Below are positions 57,001-64,000 of a stretch of DNA of 64,000 bases, piece by piece. This stretch comes from Asterias rubens. Its lineage: Eukaryota > Echinodermata > Asteroidea > Forcipulatida > Asteriidae. The notes under the pieces were generated by a model, which was given only the letters and a program-made list of their open reading frames with translations, ran no database searches and was not told where the DNA came from. Location: NCBI RefSeq assembly GCF_902459465.1, contig NC_047068.1, forward strand, positions 14,159,195 through 14,223,194, read 5' to 3'. The translations under genes were made by a program, and so were the position numbers. Every line of letters starts with the position of its first letter. Position 1 is the stretch's first letter.

Positions 57001-57676
57001 TAAGGATTGCCAAGATCTATGACAGGTAAGGAAACTAAGGCCGTGTTCAAACTGGCGGCTACAGCTACGGCTACTACTGTTGCTATTGACTACTTATACT
57101 TCAACCACCGCATGATGGCACAGCGAGGAAACTAAGGCCGTGTTCAAACTGGCGGCTACAGCTACGGCTACTACTGTTGCTATTGACTACTTATACTTCA
57201 ACCACCGCATGATGGCACAGCGACCCAGCTGCAGCCGTGGCTGCCAATTCGGACACAGCCTAAGACAGTTTTTATTTTAACTATTTTATGTTAAGTTGAG
57301 AATGAACTGCATTCGGCTCTACCAGTCGAGCTCCTAGTGGATGATACCCAAGCCTACATATCCTTAAGGACTGTAAACTGTAAAGGGGATAAACCTGTTT
57401 CAGTCCCAGGAGTAGGTGGCAACATGCTTCTGGTGACAGTTGATTTGGGTTGACAGCCCTAATCAGTTGAAGTAGCCCTCGCCTAGAAGTGGCCGTCCGG
57501 TCTTGTGATGTTAGGCTATATCTCATAAAATAAAACATTATAAACTAATGGATCTATTATAATTGCTGGTAGTAAATCCATTAAATATGTTGGGTTTCTT
57601 TTGCAGCCCTGACATGCCAGAGAATGAAGCAACGTTTGCCATTTCCACAGGAGGTATCATTGATGCCAAAGAATAG
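47936..57676 (+). CDS. DMC1: DMC1 meiotic recombinase, 13 coding exons, complete
   Basis: RecA/RAD51-family ATPase that forms filaments on single-stranded DNA and carries out inter-homologue strand exchange at meiotic double-strand breaks. Thirteen exons join with GT-AG borders and consistent phases into 345 residues (human 340). Residues 1-22 are an acidic lead. An N-terminal helix-hairpin-helix domain follows (about 25-86). The linker carries ALEYSSKRK. The ATPase core has Walker A GEFRTGKT (131-138, K137), FIDTENTF, ARAYTSEHQ and Walker B LLIID (D228). The DNA-binding loops include [25 protein letters not shown], and the ending is [14 protein letters not shown] near the start, [20 protein letters not shown] and the C-terminus identify DMC1 rather than RAD51. 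The start is the only ATG giving the expected N-terminus. It probably shares promoter DNA with SNU13 but should be germline-restricted. Confidence 0.97.
48271..48315 (+). CDS. DMC1: DMC1 exon 2
   Basis: Residues 23-37, [15 protein letters not shown]. The acceptor is tcctaag and the donor is ATT|GTGAGT. Confidence 0.95.
49054..49104 (+). CDS. DMC1: DMC1 exon 3
   Basis: Residues 38-54, [17 protein letters not shown], helix-hairpin-helix domain. The acceptor is aatttag and the donor is AAA|GTTAGT. Confidence 0.95.
49345..49420 (+). repeat. tRNA-like SINE head in DMC1 intron 3
   Basis: A D-arm-like hairpin (gctc...gagc) and a T-arm (GCAGG-TTCAAAT-TCTGC) can be folded, but the anticodon stem does not pair. 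It is therefore a SINE head rather than a functional tRNA gene. Confidence 0.6.
49515..49610 (+). CDS. DMC1: DMC1 exon 4
   Basis: Residues 55-86, starting [15 protein letters not shown], rest of the N-terminal domain. The acceptor is gatacag and the donor is GAA|GTAAGG. Confidence 0.96.
49634..50009. mobile_element. TTAA foldback MITE, family A variant (DMC1 intron 4)
   Basis: The ends AAGGGAAGGTACACGTTTGG and (reversed) AAGGGAAGGTACATGTTTGG differ from the family-A consensus in the first 15 bases. The arms behind them (ggtaattgttaaagatcagt, aacaagcctgtgaaaatatg) belong to family A. TTAA on both sides. Confidence 0.82.
50381..50463 (+). CDS. DMC1: DMC1 exon 5
   Basis: Residues 87-113 plus two bases, with the ALEYSSKRK polymerisation-linker region and ITTGSSELD at the edge of the ATPase core. 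The donor is AGA|GTAAGA. Confidence 0.95.
50985..51085 (-). repeat. Interspersed repeat 'gggcacttccattgg' family, partial
   Basis: 'ccttgaaatgttccaataga', 'ctcatggaggtgcc' and 'ttgcccggtcaagagc' match the reversed family core. It lies in DMC1 intron 5. Confidence 0.5.
51164..51216 (+). CDS. DMC1: DMC1 exon 6
   Basis: Residues 114-131, [17 protein letters not shown], ending just inside Walker A; the codon for E132 is split by the intron. The acceptor is ttgcag and the donor is GGAG|GTGAGT. Confidence 0.95.
51926..52082 (-). repeat. Interspersed repeat 'gggcacttccattgg' family
   Basis: A full reversed copy: 'cctagaatttcatggatgcc', 'ggccttggtgcccc', 'ccaacggaagtgcccttttc', 'tgccctctcaaagatg'. 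It lies in DMC1 intron 6. Confidence 0.65.
52180..52294 (+). CDS. DMC1: DMC1 exon 7
   Basis: Residues 132-169: rest of Walker A (FRTGKT), [12 protein letters not shown] and VVFIDTENT. The acceptor is cttttag. The donor ACTTT|GTATCC is weaker than the others but phase and peptide fit. Confidence 0.94.
52395..52520 (-). repeat. tRNA-derived SINE fragment in DMC1 intron 7
   Basis: The minus strand holds a near-perfect B box (ggtttgaatccccggtc) and the conserved downstream 'atgagacttgtgtgctcgag' of the 4420-4545 family. Confidence 0.55.
52615..52706 (+). CDS. DMC1: DMC1 exon 8
   Basis: Residues 170-200: [20 protein letters not shown] to YARAYT. The acceptor is cattcag and the donor is ACAA|GTGAGT. 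Confidence 0.95.
52968..53041 (+). CDS. DMC1: DMC1 exon 9
   Basis: Residues 201-225: [18 protein letters not shown] and the first two hydrophobic residues of Walker B. The donor is CTG|GTAAGA. Confidence 0.95.
53629..53997. mobile_element. TTAA foldback MITE, family A (DMC1 intron 9)
   Basis: The ends AAGGCACTGGACACCTTTTG and (reversed) AAGGCACTGGACACTATTGG are bordered by TTAA on both sides. Its right TTAA is immediately followed by 'agggaaggtatac', the end type of the variant at 49634, suggesting a second insertion at the same target. Confidence 0.82.
54085..54165 (+). mobile_element. LINE ORF2 C-terminal remnant
   Basis: One frame reads '...[20 protein letters not shown]' and stops, the typical end of a CR1/L2-like ORF2. 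Nothing upstream remains. Confidence 0.5.
55925..56039 (+). CDS. DMC1: DMC1 exon 10
   Basis: Residues 226-263: [20 protein letters not shown] (Walker B and first DNA loop) and [17 protein letters not shown]. Preceded by the longest DMC1 intron (2.9 kb). The acceptor is attgcag. Confidence 0.96.
56197..56355 (-). repeat. Interspersed repeat 'gggcacttccattgg' family
   Basis: Reversed copy in DMC1 intron 10: 'ggcctgatacttcatttgcc', 'ggtgccttggtgccc', 'tcataggtgcccgttacc', 'cttgccctttcaaaagc'. Confidence 0.55.
56519..56579 (+). CDS. DMC1: DMC1 exon 11
   Basis: Residues 264-283: [19 protein letters not shown], including the start of DNA-binding loop 2. The acceptor is ttgtcag and the donor is GAG|GTACAG. 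Confidence 0.95.
56909..57025 (+). CDS. DMC1: DMC1 exon 12
   Basis: Residues 284-322: [19 protein letters not shown] to LRIAKIYD. The acceptor is aatgtag and the donor is CAG|GTAAGG. A 97 bp tandem duplication starts only five bases into the following intron. Confidence 0.96.
57030..57222 (+). repeat. 97 bp tandem duplication in DMC1 intron 12
   Basis: The unit beginning ggaaactaaggccgtgttca at 57030 is repeated without visible change from 57127. It ends in 'gatggcacagcga' both times. Identity suggests a recent event or an assembly artefact. Confidence 0.92.
57290..57530 (-). repeat. Interspersed repeat with 'ggtggcaacatgcttctggt' core
   Basis: Shares its core reversed with 2950-3060 (gggtcaactgtcaccaggg-like, 'gccaacgactcctgg', 'tacccccttcacag') and its end with the direct repeats at 34782 and 35243 (gtccggtcttgtgatgttag). 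This gives one family with at least three sites. Confidence 0.6.
57607..57676 (+). CDS. DMC1: DMC1 exon 13 and stop
   Basis: Residues 323-345 and [25 protein letters not shown]. The acceptor is tttgcag. Possible poly(A) signals follow: ATTAAA at 57776-57781 and AATAAA at 58127-58132. Confidence 0.95.
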
Positions 57677-58384
57677 CAAGATGCTACAAGTGGATGAGTT
57701 TTCTGATAACATCATTTCTCTTGCCAGAAATTATGGATACCAATTTATTATTGTTCAATTTGGAAGGTTGGTCCAATTAAAAAATTGACCATTTCTGACA
57801 TAACTTATTTGAAAGTTTGATGACGTTTGTTCATTGTTTCTTGTGGGTTTTATACACTATTTAAAACTACTAATAGCTGTATTGGTGTATTTAAGTAAAG
57901 GAATCAGTGATAATCACAAATTGTACCGGTAAACAGCTCCCCCCAAAATGTTGCAATTGATTGATTCAGACAATTTTATCTATCTCGCATTGAACTGCTC
58001 AAAAACCGCGTATCTCATCGTCAACTTGTTTTTTATGCACATCAGGGCGATTTTACAAAAGATATATACAGTTTGACAAAGTGTCAAGCGAAACGTTGCA
58101 CTGAAACAATGAAAGTGGCTTCTAAAAATAAATCAGTAAACCTAAAAAACCATCACTGAAAATGCTCAGTCAAGATAGATTTAATAACATATTTACAGCA
58201 AATAATACAAAGCATTATTTTATAACAACTTACTGTCCAGGTTTCGGTGTAACAAAGCTCTTAAGCCAAAACAAATGCTGTTTTAACAAAACCATTTACT
58301 GAGAAAAACAATAGCGGGTAATCAGTCACAACTAAAGTGAAACTTGTTCTTGCAGAGCAATATTTTACGGTAAGCAGGTGTCAG

Positions 58385-58750
58385 GGCCAAATTTCATGAA
58401 GCTGCTTATAAAAACATAAATTAGCTAAGCACAAAATAATTCTGCTTACCAAGAGAAGAATGCCAGCCAAAATACTGGTATCCTGTTTACTTTTTTTTGC
58501 TTAGCAGAATACTGACAATGACAAGCATTTCGATCTGCTCTATGACCAATGGTAATTTGCATAACAGTGCAGTGGCATACAAAATTACTTTGCAAAAAAT
58601 AACTTTTGCAAGCCCCCAAAGTGGTAACAAACAACAATATAATGTTATGTGCACAGTTTACAACTGGTTCTCTTCTTACTTATGCTCGGCGGAATTTGTA
58701 AAGTAATCATAGAATAATTTTCTGCTTAAGCAGCTCCATGAAACTGGGCT
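58385..58750. repeat. Hairpin-type repeat 'gctaagcacaa' family, long copy
   Basis: The left arm 'ggccaaatttcatgaagctg' and the reverse complement of the right end 'gcccagtttcatggagctgc' pair. 'ttagctaagcacaaaat' and 'tctgcttaagcagctcc' lie inside. Confidence 0.6.
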
Positions 58751-61169
58751 CCGCAGCTGATTTCAAGAAACTTTAGGAAACTGTACAAGTCAAGCTTCAC
58801 AAGATTTTTTAGTGGTGCACAGTGTACGCAATAAATGTTGCTCCATTGGACTTACGCCGGTGTGTAAAGTTTTGTAACAGCAGCAAGACTACATTTCCAT
58901 TGCCCTTGATTGATATTCATCACAAGTTTCTGGCAAGCACAGCGTATTCATCAGCTCTAATAATCTGTTTGCATGTTAGATTCCAATATCGTCTGGAACA
59001 ATGACGTGCTCGATCACAAGTTACCATTTAAATTTAAATTCCTCTCACTATCCAGACAGTTGCTATGTCACACGATTAGGGACAAGCTTTTGCGTAGATA
59101 CGCAAGTGATGACGGTGAACACCCATACAAAATTCCGAATGGATGTGAATTGCAGAATGGTACCAGGGTTTGCTCATCTGGAGGTTGCTTTTGCAAAGGC
59201 TTGCCACGAACCATTTGACATATCAACTGTCTCTATAGTCTTAGCAATTCAAATGTACGCGGTCCATTGTGACCAAGCAAGTTATTGTACCAGGCATTAT
59301 TCAAATCTAACTTGCAAATGGCTTATTGGTGCTCTTTCACTTCAGCAGCTGCAGAGAAACAGCAACATCTTCTAATTTGTTCTAGTTTATCTGAAACAAC
59401 GCATATAATATATTGTAAAATACAATCAAATAATATTAAATAATTTATCATTTCTATGACAAAGAAAATATTTCCACTTATATCACCCAACATTAATATA
59501 TTCCAGTTTTTGCCATTAAATGTGAAAAATATAAAAGAATAACGTAATTTGTGATAGAATTTCCAAAATAGTATAGTATAAATGTGTAATTAAACAATCT
59601 TTTTAAAGAAAATGAAATAACTGATCAGATTTCCTCCAAACTATAAAGCATCTATTAGAATAACTATATTTGATTGTGCTATTTATCAACTTCAGGTGAG
59701 AACAATTCTTTCCTCTATTCTTACAATTGCTTGTTATGATCGGTTCACTCGTTTGAAGAATAAATCTCATATAATAATAATAATAACAGTGTTTCCTTTT
59801 TAAAAATGGGAATGCATTATTTCAGTTGTTTTGATTCTCGAGTTTCTTCCCAGCAACATGAAAAGAAAGGTACCACTCTCAAGATGGGGGGGGGGGGGGA
59901 TAGAGTTTACAATCTTTCAAAGGAGTTATAAAATAAATTATGGGTTTTAAATAATATCTCTAATTAAATTAGCAACAACAAATTTTAACAGAAACAATTG
60001 CCTTTCATTCCTGAATGAAAAAAAAGAAGTATGTAGAACAATCGATCAGTGTGCAAGAATACTGGTGTAGAGTTCACTTTTGCAAACCAGCTTTTGCTGA
60101 GAATAGCCATTCATTAATTGATTATTTTGTACCAGTATATTCTACCCCATCTATACACCCTTAAAATGCAATATTAAATATAACCCAACCAAATACATGT
60201 AGTACACTCTTGGCAGAGTTTGGGTGGTTTCCTTGAAGGATGATGGTGGTTTGGTTGGTACAATAAATTTGACAAAACATCCCCATTTAAGGTAGGGCCA
60301 TAGGTCGGTTTTTGTCATAATGCTGAAATATAACATACACATAGTTGAAGGAATCTGTGTTGTATGTTTATAGATTCTACCAAAGTAAGTCTAAATCGAT
60401 ATGGCAAGTGGAAAGTGAAGGCAAAATATGTCTCGGCAGGCAATATATTTGAAATTTGAAATAAAATTTACAAAATTGGGAACACATAGTCAAAGCTCTT
60501 GGTAACAACCATCATCTCTGGCTTAAGAATAAAGCCAAAAAATGCGGTTGTCCCACGACTCTGTATGCTCCAGAAAATGTATTTAAATGCATACTATTTA
60601 TGCCAGCAAAAATGTCTACAAGGCAAGCTCTTGGCAAGCTAGCTACCAAAATTATTAAAAGAAAACGAATTGTGAAGTTGAATTTGTTTTTGTGTCTGCA
60701 TTTATGCACTAATTTGCAACTAAAATAATCATCAAAAGCACTCGGCACTATTGACCTCATTTTGCTTAAAAACACTTAAATCAAATGTCAGACAAACTTT
60801 CCCCCAATCATTGGTCACCGCATTACCGGGCCAATCTGCAGTAGTACAGTCACTATCAGTACATGTACACATACACATAAAGCTTGGACATGTACATGCC
60901 TCCATGGAAGTAAAATTGATCTAAAAAATTATTGTCTGAAGTTTAGGTACTAGTTTTTAGGTACCAAGCTTCTATTTTCAGCATTAGTTCGGAAAGCTAA
61001 TGAGTACGCTGAAAGAAACATTGTAAAACAAAAAATGTTTAAAACAAAATGATACATGTGTCTTTCACACTGCCACAGCCACATAGAGTTAACATAATTC
61101 AGGATCTACTTTTCCTAATGCATAGATAGATATTGATTGTCCAACACCAATCCAACCTAATTTCAAAAA

Positions 61170-61355
61170 TATGTTAAGCAAAAATAACAAAAAAAGTGGC
61201 TAGCAGAGACAAATCTCGCTAAGCAGATACAGGTTACCAGAACCAATATACCATGTAATGTGGAGTGTTTATGACTGGCTCCCCTGACAATCTCTGCTAA
61301 TAAGCAGAAACATTTGCTAAGCACAACTTTCTGAGAAACAGCTTTACGAAACTCT
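61170..61355. repeat. Hairpin-type repeat 'gctaagcacaa' family
   Basis: 'ctcgctaagcagatacaggt', 'catgtaatgtggagtg' and 'tttgctaagcacaactttct' match copies at 18222 and 21307. Confidence 0.55.
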
Positions 61356-61959
61356 AAGTCATCAGAATTACAGAATATAATGAAGTAAATTAACAGCAGA
61401 ATTGAAAGGACACACATATTTATTTTTTTTTTAAATTACACACATTTAGGCTATGTTCATCCAGTGTAGGATGAAGCCCTGCTCATAAAAATGCCCATTT
61501 TTCCATAACCCCTGATGTTGTAGTACATACTGTTCCTGCATAAGATCTAACGACATTCCTTTATACATTCTTTCACCTATTATAAAAGTTACAATTAAAC
61601 AATTTTTCAGCCGAACCCACCACATAGAGCAAGTTTGATTAAGGACCCTCGTTTTACCCATAGTTCAACTTACTCTTAGTGAGCGTTTGCCACCTCAACG
61701 ATGGATGGAATGGTCTAGTCGTTAATTTGTGACCAGCCAATTGTGGCTTTATCGCCCCGGTGTTTCTTGCAGATTGTGCTGCATAACCTTGTAAACACAT
61801 ACAAGGTGTTATATTGATGAGTTTCACAACTCAAACATGTAATTTCTTTTTTTCTTTTTATGCAAGTTTCCAGACACACAAGGTCTGAAGGCCACTTCAA
61901 GGTGTGGGCTACAACCAACTATTTTTAATTTTTTGCATGGCCCCCATAACAAGAACAGT

Positions 61960-62155
61960 TTGGAAACCTGGCATCATGCCTGAAGCTTTCAAGAAATATC
62001 TCAAAATATTCCTGTTCAATGATTGATTGCTTCGACTGTTTTCCCATTACCAGTGCCATTATTTACATGGTTATTGAATAAGTTTCTTGTAAAGCGCTGT
62101 GGTACCATGTTTAAGAGCGCTCTATAAATGCCCAATATTATTATTATTTCAGCAA
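61960..62155 (+). mobile_element. LINE ORF2 end and 3' tail
   Basis: One frame ends 'MPEAFKKYLKIFLFND' and stops. The tail follows: 'cttgtaaagcgctgtggtac', 'gagcgctctataaatgccca' and (TTA)n. This is the standard 3' end of CR1/L2-like non-LTR elements. Confidence 0.65.
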
Positions 62156-62570
62156 CAATCAATGGAATATGAAAAAAATTGTTGGGAAAAAAAAAGAATT
62201 ATTTATTGCTCACTTCGACAATTGATCTAGCCTGACGACATCATTTGAGAAGTTCCCGTCAACTTCAGTGCGCATGCACTATGGCGTCAAGAATCACTAG
62301 TTAACCGATGGTCCATGATCGAACTTGCTCATAATTTCACAGCAATGCACATTATACATCTCCCCTTTCATTTGTAGCGTCGTATAAAACATTATGTACA
62401 ACCACTCTTGCATACGGAACCAATCCAACAGTCTTAAATGCATATCAAATGTATACCAACCCTTTGAAGGAATGCGTGTATATAATTGTTGCAATTAATA
62501 AATATAACCAAAATAAATAAATATATATAGGTCAAAAGTGAGGGCTGATTGTAGTGAGGTGTTGAACTTT

Positions 62571-62952
62571 TTAAAAAACACTGGACACCTTTGGTACCTG
62601 TCAAAAGACCAGTATCCTCACTTGGTGTATCACAGCATATGCATAACAAACCTGTGAACATTTGGGATCAATTGGTCATCAAATTTGTAAGAGAATAAAG
62701 AAAGAATACACACCCTTGTTGCACTACTCCGTGTGCTTTAAGATGTATAATAAAAGGCTTCAGCTGAAATATTTGTTATGTGGGTGAGAAAGTACTTTTT
62801 TTTTCTCTTTTCTCAAAAACTTTGTTACTTCAGAGGCAGCCATTTCTCACAGGGTTTTATATACTACCAACAGCTCTCCATTGCTCATACCAAGTAAGCT
62901 TTTATGCTAACAATTGTTTTGAGTAAATACCAATAGTGTCCACTGCCTTTAA
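62571..62952. mobile_element. TTAA foldback MITE, family A
   Basis: The ends AAAAACACTGGACACCTTTG and (reversed) AAAGGCAGTGGACACTATTG are bordered by TTAA both sides, 382 bases. Confidence 0.8.
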
Positions 62953-64000
62953 ACCAGTTACTCTTTTCCACTTCGGGTCCATGCAGTCTGTGAGTTAAAA
63001 ATCATAAATTGCAAAAAATCTTTCTTCTAAAGAAACATTTTGTTCTGTTTTCCTTTTAATAGTAGCAAAAAAACATGTTTCCTTTCCCTTGAAAAGACAA
63101 GGTTTGTTTTCTTCTCTTGAATCCAAAATCTGTGTAACGAAATTGAAAACCTTTTTGTGGCCCTTTCATGAGTGATATGAGTTTTTAACTTAATCTATTT
63201 TCTTTATTTCAGTTGCTTGTATCTTTTATTCACATGAGGGCGTTTTCAAAAAGCAAATTTTGTAGTTGCATCACAGTTACACTTACACTTTTAGTTTTTA
63301 TTTTATTTTGACTGCATGTATGTTGTTTAATGGTATCAAAAAGTAACAACAACGAGGACCAAAAACATGCGCCTTTTAAAATATTTGGCATAATGTTAAT
63401 TCAGTTTTGGTTCACACACGCCCTACCATAGTTTTAAAAAATGGCAAATCCCCTACAAATGCAAACCCAAGTTAATCTCTTAATCAATAATCTAACCTAC
63501 AAACCAAAGCCCTCTGCAAAAATACTCTGATTTCAGTTTTTCCTGAACAGTTTTATATAATTCATAATTAAAAAACGGCAATTCTGTTAACTTACAGAAA
63601 TTGGCGCTTGAGGGCTCTGTTTGCTTATTGCGTAGATGAAAACCTTTGTTCAAATCTGCTATCGGCTGTGCAATGTCCCATGTACACGGAATCTATACAA
63701 ACAGGTATACTCCAAGTTGCCATGGTTACTGTGGATCTTCAGCTCAACAGCTGGTATTGGCTCTACATCAGAATTCTATAACAAGGGAGAAGGGTTGACA
63801 AAATGGTCAATACAAAATATTTTGTTTTTTTTACAAGGCTGTTTACTTTGCATCTTCTATATCACTTTGACTAAAATGGCATGATACTTGGCCTTTGGGA
63901 ATATCTAATCACAAATATTCTGATTTTTGCAAGGGAAAGGAAGAATGGCATGCCTGCAATTGGGAACACACTACATAAAGACAAGAAACAAGTTTACCTC

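Larger units (their letters stand above)
57677..64000. other. Region downstream of DMC1 without a recognised gene
   Basis: AT-rich. It holds DMC1's 3' UTR, hairpin repeats (58385-58750, 61170-61355), a LINE tail (61960-62155), a family-A MITE (62571-62952) and a G run at 59886-59899. Open frames such as 58973-59218 and 59001-59375 overlap one another in two frames and resemble nothing I know. The last bases end in 'ttacctc', a possible minus-strand splice donor of a gene beyond the window. Confidence 0.5.

Noticed and set aside
47936-57676. RAD51 as the identity of the recombinase
   Set aside because: The N-terminal QVV segment, the [17 protein letters not shown] stretch and the -GDAKE-like C-terminus fit DMC1; RAD51 differs at these places.
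58973-59375. Two overlapping open frames downstream of DMC1, one cysteine-containing
   Set aside because: They overlap in different frames, lack recognisable motifs and have no convincing splice sites or conservation clue.

Overview
The window is animal nuclear DNA: split genes with GT-AG introns, few genes and many interspersed repeats. The repeat landscape (short foldback elements bounded by TTAA, tRNA-headed SINEs, LINE tails ending in ATT microsatellites) and the protein sequences suggest a marine invertebrate deuterostome. An echinoderm, perhaps a sea star, is my best guess; this is inference from repeat style, not a database result.

Three protein-coding genes can be assembled exon by exon, with every intron phase agreeing. 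(1) Minus strand, 28769 down to 1810: a complete SLC8-type Na+/Ca2+ exchanger of 8 coding exons and 802 codons. Its order is membrane half with alpha-1, cytosolic loop with two Calx-beta domains, membrane half with alpha-2. (2) Minus strand, 47097 (or 46347) down to 42906: the K-turn RNA-binding protein SNU13 (15.5K/NHP2L1), 129 residues, whose first coding exon holds only the start codon. Two equally shaped candidates exist for that exon. (3) Plus strand, 47936 to 57676: the meiotic recombinase DMC1, 13 coding exons, 345 residues. SNU13 and DMC1 are head to head about 0.8 kb apart and probably share a promoter region.

Layout: 1-1809 is the exchanger's 3' flank; 1810-28844 is the exchanger with introns up to 10 kb; 28845-42905 is repeat-rich DNA without a recognisable gene (it may hold non-coding 5' exons of the exchanger); 42906-47097 is SNU13; 47098-47935 is the divergent promoter interval; 47936-57676 is DMC1; 57677-64000 is intergenic with transposon remnants.

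The most distinctive observations are: a 122-146 bp tandem array in an exchanger intron whose every unit carries a copy of the adjacent 3' splice site plus the first ~29 bases of the exon; an exchanger start that lacks a signal peptide and is preceded by a short upstream ORF; twin 'ATG-only' first exons for SNU13; several TTAA-bounded foldback families; a foldback element nested between the A and B boxes of a tRNA-derived SINE; a 627 bp element with perfect 16 bp terminal inverted repeats; and a 97 bp perfect tandem duplication in a DMC1 intron. I see no CRISPR array, operon or prokaryotic system, and no clear candidate for a wholly new biological system.
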